From contig CBDAUN010000001.1 in assembly GCA_965200645.1 (NCBI GenBank), forward strand, positions 1-64,000: a DNA stretch of 64,000 nucleotides, read 5' to 3'. The translations under genes and the position numbers were made by a program. This stretch comes from CBDAUN01 sp965200645 (lineage in GTDB: Bacteria; Pseudomonadota; Gammaproteobacteria; Arenicellales; JAJDZL01). Below the pieces are notes generated by a model. The model did not search any database. It was not told the origin of the DNA and saw only the letters and a program-made list of their open reading frames with translations. This document shows positions 37,343 through 46,445 of this stretch, piece after piece. How positions within the stretch are numbered: the first letter of the stretch is position 1; every line of letters begins with the position of its first letter.

Positions 37343-38076
37343 TATCTATATTTCGTTGCCAACTGGTTTGAATCAACGCTCGGTCGTACAGATGAACGTA
37401 TTAATGAAAGTGAGTCTTCCGGCCCGATATTTGCTATTGCGTCAATTGCCGACAAATGCGAAACAAATGGTCCATGGAGTTGTGGATAAATTGGGTGCTC
37501 AAACTGAAAAAAACGCAATTCGACCGAACTTGTAGAAAAAGCCTTATCCTCAGTTAAATATTCCAGTGAACCTGGTGGAGAAAGATAGGTGTTTGCACCA
37601 AAATTCTGGCTGATATGGATAAGTTTCTGCGATTTCGAAAAATCGGAACTATTGATTCGTGAACTAACAAAGCACGGTGTATTGATTCCGAGAATTCTGT
37701 TGAGCTCTTTAATTACCGCACAATTCAGTCTACCGAGTGTAACATGTTCTAGTGAAAACGACTTTTGAAGCGTGTCGACTACCAACTCTACGAACGGAGC
37801 TCGAGCAAGGCTCTGCTGAATTGTTATCAGTAACTTTCGATGAAATCCAAGATCAGCAATCTCAGTATTCCTGATATTTGTTCTTTGTCTTCGGCAGGGC
37901 ACTGATACGGTCAGCACTGCATTGGATGTTTTCAATCGATTGCGTGTTTGCCAACTTTGTTTGGTACACTGGACATCATCAAGAAATACGAACACATCAA
38001 CATGATCTATCATCGCAAAGTAGCCCAGCCATGGCAAAAAAGTTGGTTGCATGATTGCCACTGTCGTCAATTGCAA
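37342..38076 (-). CDS. WbqC-like protein
   Basis: A 244-residue protein that starts LTTVAIMQPTFLPWLGYFAMIDHVDVFVFLDDVQ and continues KQSWQTRNRLKT. These match the WbqC family (PF08889), found in O-antigen and sialic-acid-type gene clusters. Its molecular role is unproven; the fold has been linked to glycine-dependent or acyl-transfer reactions, but that is uncertain. It overlaps the end of pseI by 10 bases and the start of the FAD gene by one base, so it is tightly coupled to pseudaminic acid genes. Confidence 0.75.
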   Translation of the reverse strand: MQLTTVAIMQPTFLPWLGYFAMIDHVDVFVFLDDVQCTKQSWQTRNRLKTSNAVLTVSVPCRRQRTNIRNTEIADLGFHRKLLITIQQSLARAPFVELVVDTLQKSFSLEHVTLGRLNCAVIKELNRILGINTPCFVSSRINSSDFSKSQKLIHISQNFGANTYLSPPGSLEYLTEDKAFSTSSVELRFFQFEHPIYPQLHGPFVSHLSAIDAIANIGPEDSLSLIRSSVRPSVDSNQLATKYR

Positions 38077-39119
38077 ACATCCTCCACAGTGATTGGGTCA
38101 AAGGCTTGAACTGGCCGCACAATTGTTTTACCTTCTAGGTCTGCTCTTCGGTCGGCAGTGATGCCAACCCCAGGGCGAACAAACCGAAAGTCTTGGGATT
38201 GAACGATGTGTCCAATAGCTAGTTTGTGCATGGCAAATGCTGAACGTCGACCTATGGATTTGTTCGCACTTTCCGCCTCCTGTACTTCCTTTAGTCCCGT
38301 TCCGTGAGCTAAGTAAATCGAATCTATGCCATATGCAATACTTGTCATAACTTCAGGTGTTGCGGAAAATCGGTGATCAGGACCTTCACGAGTAGAATCA
38401 TTAGTCACATGTTTCTCGATAGCCACTGCCCCCATGGCTGATGCTGCTATAGGAACTATGGAACCAATCGTGTGGTCGGAAAAACCAACCAAAGTTCCAA
38501 AATTGTCACGAAGCGTATTCATCGCGTGTAAGTTCACCGAATCGAATGGAGCAGGATAAGCTGAGCAGCAATGAAGTACAACAACAGGTCCACTGTTGTT
38601 ACGACCTAGAATCTCCAAGGCACTAGCAATTTCCTCTAAGCATGCCATTCCGGTAGAAAGTATCACCGGCTTGTGCGTGGATGCAACTTCGAAAAGCAAG
38701 TCATGATAAGTCAATTCAAAGGACGCTATCTTGTAGACAGCACATCCTAAGTTCTCAACAAAGTCTAAATCCTTCGGATCGTAAATGGTAGTAAACGGCA
38801 ATAACCCTTTCAATCTAGCACGCTCGAAAAGAGGTTCGTGAAACTCCATCGGCATAGCAGCCTTGTCATACAGGTCACGCAAATTATCGGTTCCCCAACA
38901 AGGATCGATCTTCATTGACACATGATTGCTCGCAACAGTTAGTGAATTGGCGTCATACGTTTGAAATTTCACGCAGTCCCAACCGGCATCGGATGCAATT
39001 TCCACCAATTCAAGCGCTTGGTCTAGGTCTCGATCATGATTGGCAGATAGTTCTGCAATCAATAGAGTCTTAAAACTGTCACCGATAAATTTATTTTCAA
39101 TTGCAATGGAGGCTGTCAT
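38067..39119 (-). CDS. pseI: pseudaminic acid synthase
   Basis: A 350-residue enzyme that joins phosphoenolpyruvate to a 2,4-diacetamido-hexose to give pseudaminic acid. LLIAELSANHDRDLDQALELVEIASDAGWDCVKFQTYDANSLT at the start (residues 18-60) has the IAELSANH form of PseI, not the IAEIGxNH of NeuB. IPL-type barrel segments KPVILSTGMACLEEIASAL and VGFSDHTIG follow, then AIEKHVTND, as in sialic acid synthases. The C-terminal antifreeze-like (SAF) domain, GHIVQSQDFRFVRPGVGI, is present at residues 303-320. Spacing to pseG is six bases. Confidence 0.9.
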   Translation of the reverse strand: MTASIAIENKFIGDSFKTLLIAELSANHDRDLDQALELVEIASDAGWDCVKFQTYDANSLTVASNHVSMKIDPCWGTDNLRDLYDKAAMPMEFHEPLFERARLKGLLPFTTIYDPKDLDFVENLGCAVYKIASFELTYHDLLFEVASTHKPVILSTGMACLEEIASALEILGRNNSGPVVVLHCCSAYPAPFDSVNLHAMNTLRDNFGTLVGFSDHTIGSIVPIAASAMGAVAIEKHVTNDSTREGPDHRFSATPEVMTSIAYGIDSIYLAHGTGLKEVQEAESANKSIGRRSAFAMHKLAIGHIVQSQDFRFVRPGVGITADRRADLEGKTIVRPVQAFDPITVEDVCN

Positions 39120-39125
39120 ATCGAT

Positions 39126-40196
39126 CTATGGTTGTTGCTCATCTAGCAGTGCATTTAATAACCGATCAATTCCGTGCGCGTCAACACTGTTAAATGCATG
39201 CTGATTGAACTGGCTTAATTCTTTCAGTTGGTGTTTTTTTTTGAGACTTCTGAGCATCGAATCAAAGCGATGTTGATCATACAATTGATCGAGTAGAAAA
39301 ATGTATCCTAAGCCAAAAGTTTCGAATTGTCGCAGGTAAGGTTCGTAAATTGTTCTGTCCTGAACCAAAATTGCAGTCTTACCCAAGCATGCCGCTTCAT
39401 AGCGTATTAAACCAGCCTTGCCAATCAAGAATGCGCAGTCGGATATCAGGGTTGCGAGACAATACTGATCATGAAGGAGTTTTACGTTTGACGGATTCTG
39501 ATTCGCAATCGACTCGAGTTGAGAGATTAGATTTGCACTGAAGTTACTTCCAACTACTATTAATATCTGCATATCAAAAATTTCAAATTCAATGAGCTTG
39601 CTAGCGATTAGCGCACTGAGACAACTAGGGTCGCTTCCACCGCAACAAACCAGAATAAAGTTTCCGGGTTTGAACCGATTCGATTCAACCATGCCGCGCA
39701 TTGCTAGATATGGAGGAGCGAGCGTCGCATATTTTGCACCAACTAGCCATTCCCTGCAATTTGGTTTATCTCTAAATTCTTCTGCATTTAGGTATGGGGT
39801 ACAAATTAAATCAGGCACTCCGTAAGGACAAGTTATGAAATGAGTCGGCGGCATCGAATCAAGCACCATTACACGTATAGATCGGGTTTGTATTATCTCT
39901 TGAACTGATTTTCCAGCAAACGGTCTGCGATGATGACAGAAATCAACGATTACATGCGTGACACACTTTAGCTCTTGTGCCCATACAGATTCACCGTAGC
40001 CTTGATCAAAGCCATGCAGAAGATTCGAAGGTACGCCATGCGACATCGCAACCTCCAATGTTTCGTGAGGGGCGACCAATATATGTCGTTTACCGAGTGA
40101 TTGCAGTCGGGAACTCAGAGACATCGCTCTATGGAGATGTCCGAGACCGATTTCAGATGATGCATCAAATCGAAGAGCAACAACCTCCTCACCCAT
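39126..40196 (-). CDS. pseG: PseG: UDP-sugar hydrolase of pseudaminic acid synthesis
   Basis: A 356-residue GT-B fold hydrolase that removes UDP from the acetylated sugar before PseI acts. It begins VALRFDASSEIGLGHLHRAMSLSSRL, equivalent to the RxDxSxxIGxGHxxRC motif of PseG and related proteins, with the conserved His in GLGH as the expected catalytic residue. FILVCCGGSDPSCLSALIAS (around residue 180) and IGKAGLIRYEAACLGKTAILV near the C-terminus are the UDP-binding part. The ATG at 40196 overlaps the end of pseF by eight bases; an in-frame GTG at 40211 would extend it by five residues. Confidence 0.88.
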   Translation of the reverse strand: MGEEVVALRFDASSEIGLGHLHRAMSLSSRLQSLGKRHILVAPHETLEVAMSHGVPSNLLHGFDQGYGESVWAQELKCVTHVIVDFCHHRRPFAGKSVQEIIQTRSIRVMVLDSMPPTHFITCPYGVPDLICTPYLNAEEFRDKPNCREWLVGAKYATLAPPYLAMRGMVESNRFKPGNFILVCCGGSDPSCLSALIASKLIEFEIFDMQILIVVGSNFSANLISQLESIANQNPSNVKLLHDQYCLATLISDCAFLIGKAGLIRYEAACLGKTAILVQDRTIYEPYLRQFETFGLGYIFLLDQLYDQHRFDSMLRSLKKKHQLKELSQFNQHAFNSVDAHGIDRLLNALLDEQQP

Positions 40197-40896
40197 ACAT
40201 ACCACCTTCAATTAATGCTCGGTACATCCACTCAGCTGTCGTCCAATCCTCAGGGTCATCAATGTCTTGTACCAAGGGACGATAAATCTCTATAGGGTAT
40301 GTATTGCCTCCAAACACGATTCTTTCGTTAAGCCAAGCATTGGAAGTCCCCCAGCAAAACTGACCTGCATCACGGTAGACACGCTCCAAATCTTGCGTGC
40401 GGGTCGCTGAATGTTCAGGTTGAAGCATAGCAACGCTTCCCGAAGAAGTAATTTTCAAAGCCCGTTGTATAGGGGAAGGAAATGTCGTGACCGCTAATAC
40501 GTAATCGCAGTTGTGTTCTCGCAATATAGATTGCCCTCGCTTTAAATCCTCCACTCGGATAAAGGGGGCAGTAGCATAAATCAAACATATCTCACTGGTT
40601 TTGAATCCGTCTTCTTGCAGTTTCTCAAGCGTTTGACGAATGACGGGCATGACACCCGTGTAACTGTCCGCAAGATCCTTGGGTCGAAAGAATGGAACTT
40701 CAGCACCTTCAGCAACTGACACTTCTGCGATTTCAGAATCGTCAGTTGAAACAATAATTCTATCGAATAAGTTCGAATGCTTTGCTTGTTCAATTGACCA
40801 GCCAATCATTGGACGGCCGTGAAAATTACGAATGTTTTTGTGTGGAATTCGCTTACTTCCGGAACGTGCTGGAATTATCGCAATTGTTGATGCCAT
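40189..40896 (-). CDS. pseF: CMP-pseudaminic acid cytidylyltransferase
   Basis: A 235-residue nucleotidyltransferase that activates pseudaminic acid with CTP. IAIIPARSGSKRIPHKNIRNFHGRPMIGWSIEQA (residues 5-38) is the CTP-binding loop of CMP-sugar synthetases. IIVSTDDSEIAEV, then FFRPKDLADSYTGVMPV, and QDIDDPEDWTTAEWMYRAL at the end follow the PseF form; the QDID motif contains the metal-binding Asp pair. It is the first gene of the six-gene minus-strand operon, so the promoter should lie just upstream in the 40.9-42.1 kb spacer. Confidence 0.9.
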   Translation of the reverse strand: MASTIAIIPARSGSKRIPHKNIRNFHGRPMIGWSIEQAKHSNLFDRIIVSTDDSEIAEVSVAEGAEVPFFRPKDLADSYTGVMPVIRQTLEKLQEDGFKTSEICLIYATAPFIRVEDLKRGQSILREHNCDYVLAVTTFPSPIQRALKITSSGSVAMLQPEHSATRTQDLERVYRDAGQFCWGTSNAWLNERIVFGGNTYPIEIYRPLVQDIDDPEDWTTAEWMYRALIEGGMYG

Positions 40897-42113
40897 GAAG
40901 TTATTGATAGAAATACTTGGAAGACGTCATCGAAATTAAATGTGAGCAAAATCAATTTGAAAGACGATTTACTATCCTTCCAACCTTAGAATATAAGTTT
41001 TCTCTATATTTATATCCAACTCGCAATAACGTTTCCTAATCTTTGCTGCACCCTGACAATCTTGGTTTGCCGTGGTTGTGAGCTGCGCAACACTTCGTGC
41101 GTCTGTGACCTTGGGAAGTCCCGAGAATAATGGGCTGAAATTTAGACAAGCGGCCAGTGTGTCCATATAAACCACATTTTGCATCGCCTTCGACGTAGTT
41201 CAAATCATCATATCCGATATGTGCGAGACATCAATAACGGACATGTGATTTAAGAAGCCGAGAAGGCGAAATACGAAGTGCAAACTTCTTCATATCTTAC
41301 AAAAACTACTTATCATATTGTTTAATTATGCACCGTCAATTTCGCCGTTGAGAACAAACAAAGATACTAACTTGTGGGATGCTCTGCACACAAATTTCTC
41401 AATCATCAGGCAAGAGGGTTTTATTTAGCCTTCACTTTAGAGTATTAAGCGTAATTACTCACAGACCGGCAGTTTATGATGAAATATTCCAAGCTGACCT
41501 TCAACTTTCAGAGATAGTAGTTTAGGCATGAAACAAGGTTTTTATAAAGCCTAATACTCTCCTTCCAAAGAGCGAAAATTCCGTCAAGTACTTATAGAGT
41601 TCCTCTAGGATATGCACCATTGGGAAAGATGCAAAAGAATGGAAACTAATCGACATATCTAGTAACTTAGTATCGACCTTGCTGTGAATCACATCGTACT
41701 AGACAACTATGGTTGGTATATAGATATCAAACAAATACTAAAGGTGACTACGATGGGAACGTCGTTTGTCAGCTAAAGGGTTGTTCATAGCAACTAAAGT
41801 GTCACTGTCTAAAAATAGTTCCATTAAAGGTACTTCAGTACTCAATTTGATATATTTTGCAAACGCATTTACTATACAGTTTCATAAAAGTTTTGGCTTT
41901 TTTGAAGAAACTTTAAGATGGGACAATATTGAAAAAGAAGGTAATCGTATCGGTGTTTCTTCATAAGGACTATTAAAACAGATTGGCTGAAATGTAGAGA
42001 TGCGCTTTCCCAGAAATATGAAAATAATTTGTCGCCTTGATCTGTCAATCGAGTACGATACGATCGACCAACAATTTACCGGCACTGTATCTTTGGATTA
42101 ATTACTGGATAGA
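40897..42113. other. large divergent spacer of the pse locus
   Basis: About 1.2 kb between the divergent pseF (minus) and pseB (plus) transcripts. Both promoters must be here. Short open frames such as 41766-41966 show no recognisable domain and no good ribosome binding site. There is no homopolymer tract longer than 6 here. I would expect a gene such as pseH in a complete locus, and it is not present. Confidence 0.5.
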
Positions 42114-43114
42114 ATGAAAGACAATTTATCAATTTTGTTGACGGGAGGAACTGGGTCGTTCGGTTCAAAATTCGTGCCGATGGTATTGGAGAAGTTCGCT
42201 CCGTCCAGACTGGTCATCTTTTCGAGGGATGAAATGAAGCAATGGAAGATGGCCAACAGCATTAGTGACCCACGTGTTCGATTTTTTTTGGGCGACGTTA
42301 GAGACAAGAATCGACTCTATCGTGCAATGGATGGTATAGATTATGTAGTACATGCAGCAGCTTTGAAAATTATCCCCTCCGCTGAATACAATCCGTTTGA
42401 ATACGTGAAGACGAATATCGAAGGAGCTACTAATGTAATTGATGCTTGTCTTGATAGAGGTGTCAAGAAATGCATAGCACTTTCAACAGACAAGGCTTCG
42501 AACCCGGTCAATCTGTACGGTGCTACCAAATTGGTATCTGATAAGCTTTTCGTAGCCGGCAATGCGTACTCCGGTTCATCGAAATGTCGTTTTTCGGTCG
42601 TTCGGTATGGAAACGTCATGGGGTCGCGTGGATCCGTAATTCCATACTTTCTGTCACTGGCTAAGGGCGATTCTCTACCCATTACAGATACTCGCATGAC
42701 CCGTTTCATGATTACTCTTGAACAAGCTGTGGAAACCGTATTTCATGCTTTAGATGACGGGGGGGGGGGGGAGAAGTCTATGTAAGAAAAGTTCCCTCAA
42801 TGAACATCTTGGAGATTGCCAAAGCGTGCGCACCACATGCTAAGCATCACCTGATTGGCATCCGACCTGGCGAGAAATTACACGAACAGTTAATTGGAGC
42901 AGAAGATGCCCTGCACACATACGAGTACGACGACTACTTCAAAATAATTCCTTCAATTCATAGTTGGGGTCGTGATAGCAAACGGAGTGAATCTACGGGG
43001 CGATTGGTAGATCCGAGTTTCCGCTACGTATCCAATGAGAACCAAGAATGGATGAGCCAAGAAAAACTCATTGAGTGGATTGACCAAAATCTACAGTCGA
43101 TAGAAATTCACTGA
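42114..43114 (+). CDS. pseB: UDP-GlcNAc 4,6-dehydratase PseB, phase-OFF at G13
   Basis: First enzyme of pseudaminic acid synthesis, an inverting 4,6-dehydratase/5-epimerase. SILLTGGTGSFGSKFVPMVL carries the NAD loop GGTGSFG. FFLGDVRDKNRL, HAAALKIIPSAEYNPFE, ALSTDKASNPVNLYGATKL and VRYGNVMGSRGSVIPYF are all standard, including the TDK and YxxxK catalytic residues. Within DDGGGG the gene has thirteen G (42759-42771) and then reads EKSM and stops at 42785. The frame with G14 or G11 reads GEVYVRKVPSMNILEIAKACAPH, the expected continuation, and goes to 43114 (333 residues). pseC begins one base later. So in the sequenced state the pathway should be blocked at its first step. Confidence 0.9.
42759..42771 (+). 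repeat. G13 homopolymer, putative phase-variation tract (OFF)
   Basis: Thirteen G in pseB after GAC. G11 or G14 would be in frame. The run lies at a natural HGGE/GGE loop of the family, so tract length changes add or remove glycines in a tolerant position. Confidence 0.85.
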
Positions 43115-43115
43115 A

Positions 43116-44270
43116 GTGATTCCATACGCCCGCCAGCATATTACGCAACAAGACATAGATGCTGTAGTCGATGTACTTTTTTCAGATTTTTTGACGCAAG
43201 GGCCGGCTGTCCCAGAGTTCGAATATTTGGTTTCCAATTACGTTGGAAGTGAGCATGCAATTGCTGTAAATTCTGCGACTTCGGCCTTGCACATGGCTTG
43301 TTTGGCTCTTGGGCTAGGCCCAGGCGATTTACTCTGGACAGTTCCCAATACCTTTGTCGCATCTGCAAATTGCGGCAGACTGTGTGGAGCAGATGTGGAC
43401 TTTGTTGATATTGACTCGCAAAACTACTGCATGGATGTCTCATTATTGGCCGACAAACTCAAAAATGCAAAACAAATAGGACGACTTCCTAAAGTTATCG
43501 TGCCAGTTCACTACTCTGGCTTAAGTGCGGAAATGAAAGAAATCGGTGCTCTAGCGAATCAATATGGAGTTCGAGTTATTGAAGATGCGGCTCATGCAAT
43601 CGGTGGCCAATATGACGGAGAGCGAATTGGAAACTGTGCTCACAGCGATATTGTTGTGTTTAGTTTTCATGCCATAAAGAATTTGACTACTGGTGAAGGT
43701 GGTGTTGCTGTTACCAATGACAGTTTTCTAGCTAACCGTATGGCAAGAATTCGGACACATGGTATCACTCGAAACCGCGAGTTTATGGAATGCATTAACT
43801 GCGAACCTTGGTGGTATGAGCAACTGGACCTCGGATTGAACTACCGCATGACCGACTTCCAAGCCGCTTTGGGGTCTTCGCAAATGACTCGTTTGGACGA
43901 ATTCATTGCAAGACGTAAAGAGATCGCGGCTATGTATCAAAGAAAACTAATAGACTTGGCTCTAATACTTCCTGCAATTGATCGAGGCGACGAGTCAGCA
44001 TGGCACCTATATTCTGTGCTTGTTGATGACACGCGCACAACTTATACGCGCAACGAAGTATTCCATACGCTAGTTGCAGAAGGGATAAGAGTAAACGTCC
44101 ATTACATACCTGTTCACTTTCAACCATACTACAAAAGACTTGGTTTCAATTACGGAGACTTCCCTGTGTCAGAGTGGTTTTATGAGCGAGAAATCAGTCT
44201 ACCACTGTTCTTCGGGTTGACAGATGCTGATCAATTGAAAGTGATTGAATCCCTTGAACGGGTACTCTGA
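43116..44270 (+). CDS. pseC: UDP-4-amino-sugar aminotransferase PseC
   Basis: A 384-residue PLP-dependent aminotransferase for the second step of the pathway. IPYARQHITQQDIDAVVDVL with FLTQGPAVPEFE is the DegT/DnrJ/EryC1 N-terminus. NSATSALHMACLALGLGPGD, PNTFVASANC, EDAAHAIGGQY and VFSFHAIKNLTTGEGG follow; the lysine in HAIKN binds PLP. The start is GTG at 43116, one base after the pseB stop, so expression depends on pseB translation and may fall when pseB is frameshifted (polarity). Confidence 0.92.
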   Translation: MIPYARQHITQQDIDAVVDVLFSDFLTQGPAVPEFEYLVSNYVGSEHAIAVNSATSALHMACLALGLGPGDLLWTVPNTFVASANCGRLCGADVDFVDIDSQNYCMDVSLLADKLKNAKQIGRLPKVIVPVHYSGLSAEMKEIGALANQYGVRVIEDAAHAIGGQYDGERIGNCAHSDIVVFSFHAIKNLTTGEGGVAVTNDSFLANRMARIRTHGITRNREFMECINCEPWWYEQLDLGLNYRMTDFQAALGSSQMTRLDEFIARRKEIAAMYQRKLIDLALILPAIDRGDESAWHLYSVLVDDTRTTYTRNEVFHTLVAEGIRVNVHYIPVHFQPYYKRLGFNYGDFPVSEWFYEREISLPLFFGLTDADQLKVIESLERVL

Positions 44271-44658
44271 ATCTCTACTAAATTGAGTTGTTATTTTAAT
44301 TTTTGATAATTGCGGTCCGCTGAAAATTCAGAATCAACTGATCGATGTTTTAGAATCGATTTTCTGTATTCATTCTGCAATTTGCTTATTCACCCTTTTG
44401 CTAGTCAATTTGGCTAAAGTCGCCATTTATTTGTCAGACTGTGTTTCCTCAACCAACTGTTTTTTCAATCACTTAATATTAAAACTGACGCTGATTTCGG
44501 CTATAGGGCAACGAAAGAAGATTCCCTGTAAATTAATTCTTTATAGGCACTCAAAATTAATCAGGTGAAACAGTAGACCAATTTGAATACTTGAAGTTAA
44601 CAGTCATATTGCGACCAATATCTCTTCCAATGGCTGTAAACAAGAAAACAGAACAGAA
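44271..44658. other. intergenic region
   Basis: AT-rich spacer between pseC and the pyruvyltransferase-like gene. No clear terminator hairpin or gene. Confidence 0.4.
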
Positions 44659-45636
44659 ATGAAAATGCACATTCATCTACTTGACACATCCATAGCTTCC
44701 ACCAATATCGGTGATGAAATAATTGTAAATTCAATAAAACCACATCTGTACTCTAATTTTCCCAATGCTTATTTCAGTAGCTCTTCTAGCCATGATGGCC
44801 TAGGAAGACATGGACGAAAGAGAGTCAAGTTGGCAGATATTGTTTTCTTGCTTGGCACAAATGCGTTGTCTCCGACCTGGAGTGGATATGGAAGAGGAGG
44901 ATGGCCAATTGAGCGTAAGGATATAAGTTTGTTGGAGAATAAAGTTGTTTTGTTTGGTGTGGGAGCACAGTACGACTCCAAACGAATCAATTCAAGACAA
45001 AGACAACTATTGTCTAGACTACTGTCGAATAACTACTTACATTCAGTTCGTGATGAGGCTGCAATTCGAATTGTCACTGACTGCGGTGCAAGAGGATTGA
45101 ACACCAGTTGTCCGACATTGTGGAATTTTTTGGGGGGGAGGATTTTCCCACCTATTCAGTCTGACACAGTATGTTTCTCGCTAACTCATTATTTGCCTAA
45201 TTTAATTGATCGAATATTCATCGATATTCTGAGTGACTTATATAGAAAACTATTCTTTTGGCCGCAACAAATTGAGGATATTAAGTACCTGAAAAAGCTC
45301 GTAAAAACTGAAGATATCAGAATTATTCCACCGAATCTTCGAGCTTATGAAACGTTTCTCAGCGAGACTAAATGTGATGTTATCGGGTCGCGTTTACACG
45401 GTGGGATTCATGCCATGAAGTATGGGTGCCGTAGTATTGTGATCGCTTTGGACAATCGAGCACGAGGGATAGGAAATGACACAGATTTGCCTGTGATTGA
45501 AAGGAAGGATGTTCCGAAAAAACTTAAAGAAATGCTTTCAAGTGAAATTGTTGTTGATTTTTCTTCTTTGAAAGGTGTCGCAGAAAAATTTCTCAATCAG
45601 TTTGGCAGTGGAAATGTTGGGAAGTCTTATACGTAG
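44659..45636 (+). CDS. polysaccharide pyruvyltransferase-like protein
   Basis: A 325-residue protein of the PF04230 type, which adds pyruvate ketals to polysaccharide sugars. It begins IHLLDTSIASTNIGDEIIVNSI, where NIGDEI is the family signature, then VFLLGTNAL, VVLFGVGAQYDS and CDVIGSRLHGGIHAMKYGCRSIVI, whose GSRLHGxIxAxxxG motif is the most conserved block. NFLGGRIFPP in the middle is encoded with seven G (45132-45138), a much shorter run than the other tracts. It is in frame. Related sequences include some sialyl/glycosyltransferase-like proteins, so the activity is not certain. Confidence 0.7.
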   Translation: MKMHIHLLDTSIASTNIGDEIIVNSIKPHLYSNFPNAYFSSSSSHDGLGRHGRKRVKLADIVFLLGTNALSPTWSGYGRGGWPIERKDISLLENKVVLFGVGAQYDSKRINSRQRQLLSRLLSNNYLHSVRDEAAIRIVTDCGARGLNTSCPTLWNFLGGRIFPPIQSDTVCFSLTHYLPNLIDRIFIDILSDLYRKLFFWPQQIEDIKYLKKLVKTEDIRIIPPNLRAYETFLSETKCDVIGSRLHGGIHAMKYGCRSIVIALDNRARGIGNDTDLPVIERKDVPKKLKEMLSSEIVVDFSSLKGVAEKFLNQFGSGNVGKSYT

Positions 45637-45979
45637 CACCACACCAATCTATTGCCATAAATTACGGTTACATGCCATATCTATCACGGATTTCAATTTG
45701 CAATAGAAATGTTACTGAATCCTAAATTGCTTCTTTTCGTGTACGAACTATCAGTTTCGCTTGTAGTTATGAATCTTGGTGAATATTTACTAGATGACCC
45801 ACAAAGTTAATTGATCTTTCGTGTTGCGAACTGACATTATTGTCTGAATGTAATTTTCTTCTTCGTGTATTGTCTGCACAAGTTTTGCCCAGTCGTTCTT
45901 GGTGTCTATCTCCCAATTATTATTACGAATTGATGTTTGAGAGCGAAGAAGGTAATTTGTCTGGCAATTGTAACTTCAT

Positions 45980-46275
45980 ACCCTTCGCATTAATTTCAAA
46001 TCATATTTTAAGAATTAGGCTCCATTATCGAAAGAAACAAAAACCTAAAAATAACTCGACCAAGTATATCTAGCGTTGTAGCCATTCTTGTTCGAAGAAG
46101 TACACCACACCATATTCAAAATATGAGGTGACACATAGCCATGCATGAAACACGTACTTTTTCATTTTCTCGTTTTGGAATGTAATAGAATTAGAAGAAT
46201 TGCAAATTCGATTGATTCTTTCAACGAGGACATGCACGCCGAAGAGAAGTTGATTAAAAAATTGTTTCCTTAGGC
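45980..46275 (+). pseudogene. relic of a GT92-like glycosyltransferase
   Basis: From CCCTTCGCATTAATTTC on, the DNA follows paralogue 3 (26816-27250) with several deletions: AAGTATATCTA(T/G)CG, then AATATGGAATGAAGCATG-like text, then TTCAACGAGGACATGCACG, reading SFNEDMHAEEKLIKKLF. The upstream two-thirds is gone. It is immediately before the GT4 gene at 46446, just as paralogue 3 precedes the GT4 gene at 27365, so a two-gene unit was duplicated and its first member decayed. Confidence 0.7.
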
Positions 46276-46445
46276 AAACTCATTAGAGTCCTAAGCGCGA
46301 TTTTTAAAATTATCACATTGGTAAAAAATACATGTAACCCTCGCTTTCTGGAGATGTTCTGCGTGGACTAGGAGACATAAGTCTGAAATTTGATTTAAAT
46401 ATTAACGATAGAATTTCTAAACCTAAAATTGAGAAGCGGATTGCT

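Noticed and set aside
38067..40896. Sialic (NeuB/NeuA) or legionaminic acid genes
   Set aside because: The synthase has IAELSANH (PseI form), a PseG-type hydrolase is present, and pseB-pseC is of the pseudaminic type. No NeuC or LegB/LegC/LegG pattern is seen.
41550..41970. Possible decayed sugar transferase in the pse spacer
   Set aside because: A few words in broken frames (such as YGWYIDIKQIL) are suggestive, but too short and interrupted to support a relic.
45132..45138. G7 run in the pyruvyltransferase-like gene as a seventh phase-variable tract
   Set aside because: Only seven G, in frame; much shorter than the six runs of 10-13. It could become a tract but is not counted.
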